DNA from: Nostoc sp. CHAB 5834
Lineage (GTDB): Bacteria > Cyanobacteriota > Cyanobacteriia > Cyanobacteriales > Nostocaceae
DNA length: 58,356 bases
Assembly: GCA_020829485.1 (NCBI GenBank)
Contig: JAIVFU010000044.1
Location: 1 to 58,356, forward strand
Reading direction: 5' to 3'
Shown here: piece by piece, positions 36,304-46,074 of the stretch
Layout of the letters: each line of letters begins with the position of its first letter
Position numbering within the stretch: position 1 is the stretch's first letter
Translations under genes and position numbers: made by a program
Notes under the pieces: model-generated
What the model was told of the DNA's origin: nothing
Seen by the model: the letters and a program-made list of their open reading frames with translations, nothing else
Database searches by the model: none

Positions 36304-37188
36304 TTAGCGCAAAATTTGGTCAATCATCCGGTTCGCTTGGGAGGCATAACCGCCGCCAAATAAATTGAAGTGATTCAAAATGTGATACAGGTTATAGAGT
36401 GTTTTTCTTTGCTCATAGCCTGCATCTAAGGGAAAGACTTCGTTATAACCTTGGTAAAATGCTGCGGGGAATCTACCAAATAATTCTGTCATGGCTATAT
36501 CAACTTCGCGATCGCCAAAATAAGTTGCTGGATCAAAAATTACTGGTTCTCCTGAGTTAGTACACCCGGCATTTCCGCCCCATAAATCGCCATGTACTAA
36601 GGAAGGTTGCACCTGATGCGCTGCCAATAGTTCAGGGATTGCTGCTAGTAATTTTTCTGAAGAGGGGAAATTTCCTCCCTTTCGTCTTGCCAATTGAAAT
36701 TGATAACCCAGGCGATGTTTAATATAAAATTCTGTCCAGTCTGCTGTCCAAGTATTGATTTGGGGCGTGGAACCAATAGTATTGTTAATTTTCCAACCAA
36801 AACTTTGGCTACTGCTAGCTTTATGCATCGCCGCCAACTTACGCCCCATTTCTTCCCATCGCGGAGCGTCTCGTAGAGAGGAATTGCTGTTACTGCTACC
36901 AAGTTCTAACCATTCCAGCACGATGTAGCTAGAATTCTCAGCTACACCCCAGCAGATAGGATTTGGGACGCGAATACTAGCTGTAGCTAGCATTTCCTTT
37001 AAACCCATTGCCTCAGCCTCAAACATCGCAGCTTGGGATGCTTGGTTAATCTTGGCGAAGTAGGTTATCTCACCATTGGAAACAGCATAACCTTGGTTGA
37101 TACATCCGCCACCAACCGATCGCCGTTGCTGACTCTGAAATTTTTCGCCAGTCACCTGGCTAATTTGAGTGTCGATTTGAGTCCACAT
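36304..37188 (-). CDS. Fructosamine kinase-family protein
   Basis: A 294-residue protein-kinase-fold enzyme of the fructosamine-3-kinase family, which phosphorylates ketoamines on glycated proteins or small molecules and so promotes deglycation. Seen: the glycine/lysine region YFAKINQASQAAMFEAEAMG, hinge SYIVLEWLELG, catalytic LVHGDLWGGNAG and metal-binding VIFDPATYFGDREVDIAM. Residues about 105-111 (LRDAPRW) correspond to a short dispersed repeat (36861-36880) inserted in frame between the hinge and the next helix. The gene lies upstream of, and on the same strand as, no obvious partner. Confidence 0.92.
   Translation of the reverse strand: MWTQIDTQISQVTGEKFQSQQRRSVGGGCINQGYAVSNGEITYFAKINQASQAAMFEAEAMGLKEMLATASIRVPNPICWGVAENSSYIVLEWLELGSSNSNSSLRDAPRWEEMGRKLAAMHKASSSQSFGWKINNTIGSTPQINTWTADWTEFYIKHRLGYQFQLARRKGGNFPSSEKLLAAIPELLAAHQVQPSLVHGDLWGGNAGCTNSGEPVIFDPATYFGDREVDIAMTELFGRFPAAFYQGYNEVFPLDAGYEQRKTLYNLYHILNHFNLFGGGYASQANRMIDQILR
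36861..36880. repeat. Dispersed GCGTCTCGTAGAGAG repeat in frame in the fructosamine kinase gene
   Basis: The block GCGTCTCGTAGAGAG also occurs, exactly or nearly, at 39360-39374 and 41440-41453, and an inverse relative lies at about 14781-14797. In this gene it encodes part of SLRDAPR and does not disturb the frame. Confidence 0.8.
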
Positions 37189-37193
37189 GATTG

Positions 37194-37345
37194 AATTGGG
37201 GAGTAGGGAGTGGGGAGTGGGGAGTGGGGAGTGGGGATGAGGGAGCAGGGGAGGCAGGGGAGGCAGGGGAAGAAGAATTATTGATTAATGCCCAATTCCC
37301 AATTCCCAATTCCCTACTCCCCACTCCCTACTCACCATTCCCCCT
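37194..37345. repeat. Low-complexity heptamer-type repeats
   Basis: The gap between the fructosamine kinase and M16 peptidase genes is filled on the left by repeats of AGTGGGG (37204-37235) and GGAGGCAG blocks, and on the right by CCCAATT and CCCTACT blocks (37288-37335). This is the short tandemly repeated type common in Nostoc. No gene is present. Confidence 0.85.
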
Positions 37346-37352
37346 TTCTAAT

Positions 37353-38633
37353 TTACGGCTTGACGATAACTACACCATAAGCATCTGGGGAAAGATACTC
37401 TTTGGCTGCTTGCATCAAGTCGGTTGCATCTTGGCTCTGAATATGATCTGGGTAGTTAAAGGCGGGTTCTAAATCTCCCACCAAAGACTGATAATAACCA
37501 TACAACCCAGAGCGATCGCTTGGTGTTTCATTGCTAAAAATAAATCTGTTCGCTACTCGCCGCCGCACACGGGCAATTTCTGATTCTGTGACTAAATCGG
37601 TTTGGATTGTGCGAATATGTTGAGCGATCGCATTTTCTACTTCTGCTAAATTTTCCACTGCACATTTAGCTGAAATATAAAATGTCCCTTGCAGCTGATT
37701 GCTCATGTTGCTTACAGAAATTGAAGAAACTAATCCCCGTTCCTCTCGTAAATCCCTCACCAATCTTGATGTCCGTCCATGTCCCAAAATTCCCGCTAAA
37801 ACATCCAGTCCATAGGTGCGATTTAACTGAACCATTCCTGGAACCCGCCAAAGCATCACTAGTCTTGCTTGCTGGAGACTTTCATCTACAAATTCTCGAC
37901 GGACAATTTCTGTAAATGGTGATTCAGTGGGGAGTGGGGAGTGGGGAGTGGGGAGTGGGGAGTGGGGAGTTTTAGTAGCTTTTGTAAATCCTTCAGCAAC
38001 GATTGCAATTAATTCTTCCACAGGCAAATTGCCCACAGCTACAGCAGTAATTGATTGGGGTTGATACCAACTAGCATGAAAATCTCGCATCTGCTGGGGT
38101 TTAAGTTCGGCAATCACCGATTCTGGCCCCAATACCGCACGGCGATAAGGTAGCTCAGTATAAGCTGTTTCCATCGCCCGCCGAAATGTCCGCCGTTGGG
38201 GATTATCCTCTGAACGCCTAATTTCTTCTAAAACTACTAATCGCTCCCGTTCAAAAGCATCATCCGGAATACTCGCATTTGATACTACATCTATTTGTAA
38301 TGGAGCAAGCTCGGCAAAATCTTTGGGAGCAGTGGTTATATAGTAGTGAGTATAATCTTGGCTAGTAGCGGCATTGGTAACAGCACCCCGTTCTTCAATT
38401 CGACGTTCAAACTCGCCGCTAGCCAGTCGTTCTGTTCCCTTAAAAATCATGTGCTCTAAAAAGTGAGCCATGCCGTTAATGCTATCAGATTCTACGGCAG
38501 AACCAACTTTAATCCATAAGTTGAGGTTTACAGCTTCAACTGGCATCTGCTCTGCTATGATTGTCAAACCATTGGGCAACTGATGCAGGGTTGGGCTATT
38601 AAGACGAGGAAGTTTCCGCAAGGTTGAAGTCAT
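37353..38633 (-). CDS. M16-family (insulinase-like) zinc peptidase
   Basis: A 426-residue processing-peptidase-like protein. The inverted zinc motif H-F-L-E-H is in NGMAHFLEHMIFKGT, and the downstream Glu ligand is in RERLVVLEEIRRSEDNPQRR. The second, non-catalytic half has the usual GILGHGRTSRLVRDLREERG. It may act in the periplasm or cytosol as a bacterial processing protease; the substrate is unknown. An oddity is the segment TPHSPLPTPHSPLPTES (about residue 224-240), encoded by six copies of AGTGGGG at 37926-37970. It is an in-frame expansion in the loop linking two strands of the N-terminal domain. Confidence 0.92.
   Translation of the reverse strand: MTSTLRKLPRLNSPTLHQLPNGLTIIAEQMPVEAVNLNLWIKVGSAVESDSINGMAHFLEHMIFKGTERLASGEFERRIEERGAVTNAATSQDYTHYYITTAPKDFAELAPLQIDVVSNASIPDDAFERERLVVLEEIRRSEDNPQRRTFRRAMETAYTELPYRRAVLGPESVIAELKPQQMRDFHASWYQPQSITAVAVGNLPVEELIAIVAEGFTKATKTPHSPLPTPHSPLPTESPFTEIVRREFVDESLQQARLVMLWRVPGMVQLNRTYGLDVLAGILGHGRTSRLVRDLREERGLVSSISVSNMSNQLQGTFYISAKCAVENLAEVENAIAQHIRTIQTDLVTESEIARVRRRVANRFIFSNETPSDRSGLYGYYQSLVGDLEPAFNYPDHIQSQDATDLMQAAKEYLSPDAYGVVIVKP
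37926..37970. repeat. AGTGGGG heptamer array inside the peptidase gene
   Basis: Six complete AGTGGGG units plus AGT (45 bp, a multiple of three) add a Pro/His/Ser-rich loop to the M16 peptidase without a frameshift. The same heptamer occurs between genes at 37204-37235. Confidence 0.95.
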
Positions 38634-38829
38634 TGCTACTTGTGTGAGGAGCTACGTTACTTCTTTATCTTATCCGTGACTGAAGAGGCAGGGGAGCAGG
38701 GGCAGGGAGCCTGCTGTATGTATAGGGTTTTCCCCGAAGCTTTGAGCAAGAACTGCCCCTTTTTGTTTTACTGACGGAAAATCATATAAAAAGACCACTA
38801 AAAGGTTTTAAGCTGATGCGCGTCTAAAC

Positions 38830-38922
38830 TAGACATCTCCGAAAATGAATTGTTTTGACGTTGCAATGCAACGTCAAGACAAGGGTTTCAGGTAACGCAT
38901 AATTAATTTCTGGAGATGTCTA
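38830..38922. mobile_element. 93-bp MITE-like element
   Basis: Terminal inverted repeats TAGACATCTCC and GGAGATGTCTA with similar sub-terminal sequence (AAAATGAATT / AATTAATTTC), and an inner perfect palindrome at 38855-38877. It lies in the 803-bp gap 38634-39436. That gap also holds two copies of GCAAAAGCTTCTTTT (38986-39000 and 39048-39062), an orphan terminator and another element (39283-39443); no convincing gene is seen there. Confidence 0.85.
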
Positions 38923-39192
38923 CTATATAAACACTTTTGATGTCGTTAACTTGGGGTTTGAGTAAGTCAAATGGCATTTTGAGAAAGCAAAAGCTTCTTT
39001 TACTTGCGGAAAACACCAAAATCAGAAAGCAAACTGGGATTTGAAAAAGCAAAAGCTTCTTTTGAGTAAGTAATTGCGGATTTTGCTTATTGAATTTAGT
39101 CAAAATATGAAGTTTAGATAAAAATATTGAAAAAATTACCGATAAATTTTGATCCGGCAGATTTAAATTCAATAAGTAGTAAAAAAACAAAG

Positions 39193-39226
39193 TCCCCGGC
39201 TTTTCTAAAAAGTCGGGGATTTTTTT
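39193..39226. terminator. Orphan intrinsic terminator, bidirectional
   Basis: The stem TCCCCG / CGGGGA (39193-39198 and 39214-39219) is followed by seven T residues on the plus strand and preceded by a run of seven A residues (39181-39187), so it could work in both directions. No annotated gene ends here. Confidence 0.8.
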
Positions 39227-39282
39227 GTAACCTTGTCAAGGGGAGGGTTAGGGTACAGCAACAGCTTGTGTAAGGGTGTCAC

Positions 39283-39443
39283 GATTAATTCGGTGAGAAT
39301 AAATCAAACTAGATTAAGTAATGTAAAAAATATTGAGATTAGTTCGTAGTGTTCGCGTAGCGTCTCGTAGAGAGGGCTTCAGCCCTCATAAGAGGACTAA
39401 AGTCCTCACTACAAACCTTGAATTATTCACACCGCTCTACTTA
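39283..39443. mobile_element. MITE-like element related to the one at 50846-50966
   Basis: The ends have the pattern CGGTGAGAATAAATCAAA / TTGAATTATTCACACCG, and the sub-terminal block TTAAGTAATGTAAAAAAT is shared with 50846-50966. Between the ends lies a GTTCGTAGT-family repeat (39342-39416). The right end overlaps the stop codon of a small broken gene. Confidence 0.8.
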
Positions 39444-39571
39444 TCTATGGAAGTAAGGTTGAAGTTATCTTCAGCCGATTCAATCAGTTCGACTGCATCA
39501 TTAATAATCTGCATTGCCTGAGTGAGTTTTTTTTAAGCTTCAGCATAAATGAGCGATGCTTGTTTGCTCAT
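39437..39571 (-). pseudogene. Small ORF with internal stop, downstream of a Uma2 remnant
   Basis: From ATG 39571 the frame reads MSKQASLIYAEA, a TAA stop at codon 13 next to an eight-base A-run, then KKLTQAMQIINDAVELIESA and about 14 more codons to a TAG inside a MITE end. It starts 3 bases after the Uma2 stop. The second half has helical character. It may be a decayed small partner gene; no function is known. Confidence 0.45.
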
Positions 39572-39574
39572 TTA

Positions 39575-40051
39575 CTAAATCATTGCTTCCAATTCTTCCA
39601 AAGCTTGAAAACTTCCTACTTGCCAACTACGTTCTACGGCAGCAGGGATAATCTGAGTAATAGCTATATCCTCAAAATTAGGACTGGTATTAGATTTTAT
39701 GTATTTCCTATTTGTCAACAAATAAATAGAAAGGTTTCCACTGTTGTAAACCCATAATTCTGGGACTCCAATCGCTTCATAAGCATCAAGAGTAGTTTTT
39801 GATGTGACATCAGTCTTAATCGCTAAATCTGGCGGTGGATCATCAGCTTGTAAACGGCGATGACCAATCATTTGTTGATAATTTTGAATATAAAAGCAAG
39901 CATCAGGTTCAACTCCTGCTACACCTTGGCGTTTAAAGGTGGTGGAACCAAAAGGTTGGTATCTGATATCTTTAGCTTTCAGCAATATTTTGACCAAGTA
40001 ATCTGAGTTTAAATAATTATCTGTTAGGTTGCGGTGGATAATCCAGCCCAC
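39575..40051 (-). pseudogene. N-terminally truncated Uma2-family (DUF820) gene
   Basis: The 158-codon frame covers only the C-terminal two thirds of a Uma2 protein: FKRQGVAGVEPDACFYIQNY, DPPPDLAIKTDVTSKTTLDA, YEAIGVPELWVYNSGNLSIY. The usual first 60-70 residues (the substrate-binding start of the fold) are missing. The present 5' end (MGWIIHRN) is encoded by a 32-bp palindrome at 40027-40058, a repeat unrelated to the gene. This suggests that a rearrangement at a repeat removed the start. Translation from the GTG inside the palindrome is possible but the product would be incomplete. Confidence 0.75.
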
Positions 40052-40058
40052 CGTAACC
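40027..40058. repeat. 32-bp palindrome at the truncated Uma2 5' end
   Basis: Arms GGTTGCGGTGG and CCACCGTAACC flank a 10-bp centre. It coincides with the point where homology to Uma2 proteins stops. Confidence 0.85.
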
Positions 40059-40105
40059 TTTAGATTAATGAATTGAGTTTAACAAAAGCGGCTAAAAGCG
40101 ATCGC

Positions 40106-41341
40106 CTACACCTTAAACTTCTCAGTAATCCGCTTCATGGCTTCTTCCACATTCTCCCGGCTGTTAAAGGCCGAAATGCGGAAGTAACCTTCACCCGCAG
40201 CACCAAAGCCAGAACCAGGTGTCCCCACAACGTTGACAGTTTGCAGCAACTTATCAAAAAACTCCCAACTGGATAAACCATTAGGAGTTTTCACCCAAAC
40301 GTAAGGTGCATTTACGCCTCCATAAACTGATAATCCGGCGGCTGTGAGTTTCTCGCGGATAATTTTGGCGTTTTCTAGATAGAAATTCACCAATCCTTTG
40401 ATTTGTGCCTGTCCTTCTTGGGAGTAAACAGCTTCAGCCCCCCGTTGGACGATGTAAGAAACACCATTAAACTTGGTAGACTGGCGGCGATTCCACAGTT
40501 TCCATAGTTCTACATCGGAACCATCGGCGGCTTTTGCTGTGAGTGTCTTCGGTACAACGGTTAACGCGCAACGGGTTCCTGTAAAACCTGCGTTTTTGGA
40601 GAAAGATCGAAATTCGATCGCAACTTCTCTTGCACCTTCAATTTCATAAATTGAGTGAGGAATCGACGGATCAGTAATGTAAGCTTCGTAGGCTGCATCA
40701 AAGAAAATAATCGAGTTATTAGCTTTGGCATAGTCTACCCATGCCTTTAAATATTCCTTGGTAGCAGTTGCGCCAGTGGGGTTATTGGGAAAGCAGAGAT
40801 AAATTAAATCGACTTTCTTTGAGGGAATTTCGGCAATGAAGCTGTTATCAGCCGTAATTGGTAGATAGACTAAACCCTCAAACTCGCCTTTATCGTTGGC
40901 ATCTCCCGTATTTCCCACCATTACATTAGTGTCTACATATACGGGATAAACGGGGTCAGTAACGGCTATAGTGTTGTCATGTCCAAAGATTTCTAGAATA
41001 TTGCCGGTGTCGCACTTGGAACCATCGGAAATAAAGATTTCGGAAGCATCTATATCGGCTCCCCGCGCTTGGAAATCTTGAGTTGCAATTTTCTCCCGTA
41101 ACCAAGCGTAGCCTTGCTCTGGCCCGTAGCCTTTGAAGGTATTGCGATCGCCCATTTCTTCCACAGCTTTAATCATAGCTGTACGGCAAGCCTCCGGCAG
41201 AGGTTCGGTAACATCACCAATGCCTAGCCGGATAATTTTAGCATTACTGTTGGCTTCTGCAAAGGCATTCACCCGCCGAGCAATTTCTGGAAACAGATAA
41301 CCCGCTTTCAGTTTCAGGTAGTTGTCGTTAATAGTTGCCAT
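40106..41341 (-). CDS. dapL: LL-diaminopimelate aminotransferase
   Basis: A 411-residue PLP enzyme converting L-tetrahydrodipicolinate to LL-diaminopimelate in one step of lysine and peptidoglycan precursor synthesis, the route used by cyanobacteria and plants. Motifs: [70 protein letters not shown] and the PLP-binding Lys in [15 protein letters not shown]. Length and start ([20 protein letters not shown]) are typical. A terminator-like hairpin lies just before the start codon (see 41354-41394), which suggests transcription attenuation or insulation from the NDH-2 gene upstream. Confidence 0.96.
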   Translation of the reverse strand: MATINDNYLKLKAGYLFPEIARRVNAFAEANSNAKIIRLGIGDVTEPLPEACRTAMIKAVEEMGDRNTFKGYGPEQGYAWLREKIATQDFQARGADIDASEIFISDGSKCDTGNILEIFGHDNTIAVTDPVYPVYVDTNVMVGNTGDANDKGEFEGLVYLPITADNSFIAEIPSKKVDLIYLCFPNNPTGATATKEYLKAWVDYAKANNSIIFFDAAYEAYITDPSIPHSIYEIEGAREVAIEFRSFSKNAGFTGTRCALTVVPKTLTAKAADGSDVELWKLWNRRQSTKFNGVSYIVQRGAEAVYSQEGQAQIKGLVNFYLENAKIIREKLTAAGLSVYGGVNAPYVWVKTPNGLSSWEFFDKLLQTVNVVGTPGSGFGAAGEGYFRISAFNSRENVEEAMKRITEKFKV

Positions 41342-41353
41342 TATGTAAATATG

Positions 41354-41394
41354 AAAAACGCCCTCAAATAGCTTACTGCTAATTTATGAGGGCG
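41354..41394 (-). terminator. Intrinsic terminator or attenuator immediately upstream of dapL
   Basis: Read on the minus strand, CGCCCTCA pairs with TGAGGGCG (8 bp). The inner AAATTAGC / GCTATTT extends the stem, and TTTTT follows. The T-run ends about 12 bases before the dapL ATG. A transcript entering from upstream would be expected to stop here unless an alternative structure forms. Confidence 0.8.
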
Positions 41395-41550
41395 GGGAGA
41401 AATCAATTCAAAATTCAAAATTCAAAATTGTTCGTGCAGCGTCTCGTAGAGAAGAAAAAGAATGGAGTAGATGTAGCTTCAGCTTCTCCCAAGGAGAGAA
41501 ATAACTTCTAACAGACGCGATTAATCGCGTCTCTACTGAACAATGCCCAA

Positions 41551-42906
41551 TTAGACATTTACCGGTTGTTTATTATCGGCTGAATAACTGTTGCGATCGC
41601 TAATTACAAACTCCGTGAGCGATTCTTTTCCTGTAATTAATCTTGCTCCGCGATTACGGGTGAAATAGTTCCATGCCCACTGAATCATTACTACTAATTT
41701 GTTGTCAAATTCAATTAAGAAGTAGATGTGAATCACTAGCCAAAACAACCATGCAACGAAACCTTTCAGCTTGATAAAGCCCAAATCTACCACAGCAGAA
41801 TTGTGTCCAATCATCGCTAAACTACCATGATCAGTATAAGCAAAGGGTGGTAAATTTTTACCTGCAAGCCTGTTTTGAACTAGTTCTGCTACATATTCAC
41901 CTTCTTGCTTCGCTACAGGTGCAACACCAGGTAGGGGTTTACCATTTTGATGAGAAAAATTTGCTAAGTCGCCAACTACAAAAATATTGGGATGTCCCTT
42001 AATACTCAAATCAGGTTCAACGATAATCCGTCCAGCGCGATCGCACTCAGCACCTGTGCGTTCTGCTAGCACTTTTCCCATTGCTGAAGCTTTCACCCCT
42101 GCTGCCCATAATACCGTTTTTGAGGCAATTTCTTTAACTTCATCGCCTTGTTTGAGGGTAACAATATCATTTTCAATATTTGTTACCAGTGTTTTTGTCT
42201 GCACAATCACCCCCAAGCGCGTCAGGGATGCTTCCGCTTCTTGTGATAATTCTGGTGCAAAGGGTGGCAGAATCCGATCTAGCCCTTCTAATAACAAAAT
42301 CTTGGCTTCTGATGTGTCGATGTTGCGGAAATCTTCTTTGAGAGTCTGATTTGCCAATTCTGCGATCGCGCCAGCTAACTCTACACCAGTTGGGCCACCA
42401 CCAACAATTACAAAGGTTAACCAAGCACAGCGTTTTTCTGGATCGGTTTCTTTTTCTGCGGCTTCAAACGCCGTAAAAATCCGGCTACGCATTTCTATGG
42501 CATCTTCTACTGTTTTCAAGCCGGGGGCGAATTCTTCCCAATTGTCTTTACCAAAATAGGAATGCTTCGCACCTGTGGCAACAATTAACGTATCGTAAGC
42601 TATTGCTTCGTCACCCACAGTTACTTGTTTTGCTTCTGGATCAATATTATTCACCTCTCCCAGCAACACTTTCGTATTCTTGCTCTTACTAAGCACAGAA
42701 CGTAACGGTGAGGATATATCCGCAGGAGATAGCGCACCTGTGGCGACTTGATATAAAAGGGGTTGAAATAGATGAAAGTTACGTTTATCAATCAGAGTAA
42801 CGTTTACTGCTGCTTTTGCGAGTGTTTTAGCTGCATAAAGTCCACCAAAACCACCGCCAACAATAACTACTTGATGAGGTGGATTATTGTCAAGTGAATT
42901 TACCAT
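41551..42906 (-). CDS. Type II NAD(P)H dehydrogenase (NDH-2)
   Basis: A 451-residue flavoprotein with two dinucleotide folds: FAD-binding VVIVGGGFGGLYAAKTLAKA at the N-terminus and NAD(P)H-binding FVIVGGGPTGVELAGAIAEL near residue 165. Also ATGAKHSYFGKDNWEEFAPG and NIFVVGDLANFSHQNG (FAD). The C-terminal hydrophobic stretch FVAWLFWLVIHIYFLIEF is the membrane-association region of NDH-2 enzymes, which oxidise NAD(P)H and pass electrons to quinone without proton pumping. Which cyanobacterial isoform (ndbA/B/C) cannot be decided from sequence alone. Confidence 0.92.
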   Translation of the reverse strand: MVNSLDNNPPHQVVIVGGGFGGLYAAKTLAKAAVNVTLIDKRNFHLFQPLLYQVATGALSPADISSPLRSVLSKSKNTKVLLGEVNNIDPEAKQVTVGDEAIAYDTLIVATGAKHSYFGKDNWEEFAPGLKTVEDAIEMRSRIFTAFEAAEKETDPEKRCAWLTFVIVGGGPTGVELAGAIAELANQTLKEDFRNIDTSEAKILLLEGLDRILPPFAPELSQEAEASLTRLGVIVQTKTLVTNIENDIVTLKQGDEVKEIASKTVLWAAGVKASAMGKVLAERTGAECDRAGRIIVEPDLSIKGHPNIFVVGDLANFSHQNGKPLPGVAPVAKQEGEYVAELVQNRLAGKNLPPFAYTDHGSLAMIGHNSAVVDLGFIKLKGFVAWLFWLVIHIYFLIEFDNKLVVMIQWAWNYFTRNRGARLITGKESLTEFVISDRNSYSADNKQPVNV

Positions 42907-43140
42907 AAGAAATATTATCGTGTATGCCGACTATTGTAACTATTCTTAACAAATTTGTATCAAAATTGTCATCACATATTTTGTATTGCTCTTTACATTT
43001 GAAAAAGTTTTAAAGTAATTAAAACTACAGGATAAAGATAAATTTTCAAGATGGAGGTGCAGACAATAGGAGTTGGCAATATTTGAATCACTCTTTGGCT
43101 GTGTAAATTTATCAACGGTAGATGTAGGATTTATGCAAGC

Positions 43141-44061
43141 TCACTCAGAACTAGTTGATTCTGGTGCTTGTGTTAAACGTGGTGAATGAGTTCGCCGCCA
43201 ACGGTTAAAGCCATATATAAGAGCAGCAAAAATTAACAAATAAGGACTGTAAACAATTAACCAAATACCCAGCTTGAGTAAACCAACGGAAAATGAACTA
43301 AGGGAATGAGTAGATTTGTTCCAAGTCTCCTGAACTTGCAAACCAAAGGCAGGTTGTGAACTGGTGCTAGAAACTGCTGCTTGTAAATTCAGCGTAATAG
43401 TGGAATAAGCAACTTGATTTTGTAGGCTTTTGAGTTGGCCATTAATTTGTTCTATGGTTTCTCTAACATTACTTAGTTCTTGAGCAACACTAAGCACATC
43501 TCTAATAGAACCCGCCCGATCCATAATTTTTTGCAAATTGGCTTCAGTTTTTTGCAAATTGGTTAATCTAGCTTGGAAATCCACCAGGCGATCGCCCACA
43601 TCTTCTGCCGTGATATTACGACTTTCAACAGTGCCCAATTTAGCTAGTTTTTCCAGGGTAGATTCCAGCAGATTCTCTGGTATCCGCAATTGGATTGTGG
43701 CTGTGTGACGCGGGTTGTCATTTTTGGGTTGTTGTTGTTTCAACCCGATTAAATCCCCTTGCTGTTGATTGATAATTTGCGAAACGGCATCAACAGTCTT
43801 CTCTACAGAGTTGACAGTCAAAGACATTGCTGCCTTTTTGATGAGTTGGGGACGAGAACGGGCTATTGGTGCAGCTTCCGCCTTTTGGGAAATACTACTT
43901 TCACGAGCAGATAATTGATCTACCGCGCCATTGGCTGCAATTTGAGGTGCAGACTGATTTGTTGACCGATCCGAAGAGGCGCAACTGGTGAAAATCACCC
44001 CTCCCAATAACGCACTTATAAACAAAGCAGATGTACGCGGGAATTTAGTCGAAGTATACAT
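43141..44061 (-). CDS. DUF4349 lipoprotein
   Basis: A 306-residue protein with a lipoprotein signal ending in a lipobox (GGVIFTSC, Cys at about residue 27). The middle domain is DUF4349 (AAMSLTVNSVEKTVDAVSQI, ATIQLRIPENLLESTLEKLA, GTVESRNITAEDVGDRLVDF). A coiled coil (LQKTEANLQKIMDRAGSIRD, VAQELSNVRETIEQINGQLK) follows, then a C-terminal transmembrane helix (GIWLIVYSPYLLIFAALIYG) and a basic tail. It is anchored in the plasma membrane facing the periplasm. Function of the family is unknown. It stands alone. Confidence 0.9.
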   Translation of the reverse strand: MYTSTKFPRTSALFISALLGGVIFTSCASSDRSTNQSAPQIAANGAVDQLSARESSISQKAEAAPIARSRPQLIKKAAMSLTVNSVEKTVDAVSQIINQQQGDLIGLKQQQPKNDNPRHTATIQLRIPENLLESTLEKLAKLGTVESRNITAEDVGDRLVDFQARLTNLQKTEANLQKIMDRAGSIRDVLSVAQELSNVRETIEQINGQLKSLQNQVAYSTITLNLQAAVSSTSSQPAFGLQVQETWNKSTHSLSSFSVGLLKLGIWLIVYSPYLLIFAALIYGFNRWRRTHSPRLTQAPESTSSE

Positions 44062-44198
44062 AATCTACCCCCAGATAGATGAAGTTAACCCCAGTATTAC
44101 TGAATAAAAATTCAAAACCTGGATTGTTGCGATTTATGTAACAGGATTGGGCATTGGGCATAGTTATTTTTTGCCCCTCTGCCCCGGCGGGGTTAAAG

Positions 44199-44312
44199 AA
44201 CGAACCGCAGAGGCACAGAGAACACAGAGAGAAGGAGAGAAAAATTCTAAAGGTTTTATGAGCATCTCTTTTTTTCTCTGACTCTGTGCCCTCTGCGCCT
44301 CTGTGGTTCGTT
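44199..44312. repeat. Inverted-repeat element upstream of ilvC
   Basis: Left arm GAACGAACCGCAGAGGCAC and right arm GCGCCTCTGTGGTTCGTT are inverted copies, with GAGAAC/CTCTG-rich interior. Related one-sided sequence (TTTGCGGTTCGTTTCC) occurs at about 26136-26151. It lies between the divergent DUF4349 and ilvC genes. Confidence 0.8.
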
Positions 44313-44443
44313 GTTTCCCCTTCAAACTTCACTTGACAGACTGCTCTTCAATGCCACTGAGTTCAAACGGATAAATTCAATGGCTCATAGTTCATCTGTG
44401 GTTACTCAATTTGAGGTACAATCTTAAGCCTGCCAATAAATGA

Positions 44444-45466
<1,023 letters not shown>

Positions 45467-45499
45467 GCAAAAGAGAGAGCTAAACAAGTGAAATACATT

Positions 45500-45527
45500 C
45501 CACACTCACCGCTTGTAGTGAGTGTGG
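45500..45527 (+). terminator. Hairpin downstream of ilvC
   Basis: A perfect 10-bp stem (CCACACTCAC / GTGAGTGTGG) with an 8-nt loop begins 33 bp after the ilvC stop. The following sequence (GCTTCTT) is only moderately T-rich, so termination is probable but not certain. Confidence 0.7.
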
Positions 45528-45577
45528 GCTTCTTAAGATAATGTCTATTTGATTTTCATGAATTGTTAGCTGATAAA

Positions 45578-46072
45578 TTACCACCCCATTGTTCCTGGGC
45601 TACCTTTAAATGGCCCGACAATATCAGCAGTAATCCATCCTCCGTAAAAATCCCCCGGTTGAGACATAACTAGCTCATCATTTACATAGCAAGCATCCAT
45701 TAAACTAGGGTAAAAAGCATAGTATTCTTGAATCGTTACAAAATCAGGTGTGGGTTCAATATATCGCCAAGCAGCGTTATTTATATACTTTTCACCGATG
45801 CTGATATCATAATATTGACACTTACCTTTCCATTCACACCAAGTTTTTTTAGGTGTTTCAATCAGATATTCTAGTTTAATGTCTTCAGAAGGAAGATAAT
45901 AAACAGGAGGATGGCTAGTTTCTAAAACTCTTTTAGCTTTAGTTGTTTCTGCTAAAACAGTATCATTACAAATTATCCGAATTGATTTGTTGCTATCTTC
46001 TAAACGAGCCGGACGAGGATAATCCCAAACTGATTCTTGACCGGGTTCTGGTACTATTGGATTTGGCCTCAT
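45578..46072 (-). CDS. DUF427 domain protein
   Basis: A 164-residue protein with the compact beta-fold of DUF427: QESVWDYPRPARLEDSNKSI, ETSHPPVYYLPSEDIKLEYL, TWCEWKGKCQYYDISIGEKY and AWRYIEPTPDFVTIQEYYAF. The family has no established activity. It starts 2 bp after the stop of the OvoA-like gene, so the two are almost certainly co-transcribed and coupled. That context suggests a role linked to sulfur-histidine metabolism or redox protection, which is an inference. Confidence 0.9.
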   Translation of the reverse strand: MRPNPIVPEPGQESVWDYPRPARLEDSNKSIRIICNDTVLAETTKAKRVLETSHPPVYYLPSEDIKLEYLIETPKKTWCEWKGKCQYYDISIGEKYINNAAWRYIEPTPDFVTIQEYYAFYPSLMDACYVNDELVMSQPGDFYGGWITADIVGPFKGSPGTMGW

Positions 46073-46074
46073 TC

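Noticed and set aside
38903..39190. 95-codon minus-strand frame rich in Phe and Leu
   Set aside because: It spans AT-rich repeats and part of a MITE end. The amino-acid composition reflects AT-rich DNA, and no start signal or homology is evident.
41987..42349. 120-codon plus-strand frame inside the NDH-2 gene
   Set aside because: It is a shadow of a well-conserved gene on the other strand. Similar shadows in pnp, aspS, ilvC and psbC were discarded for the same reason.
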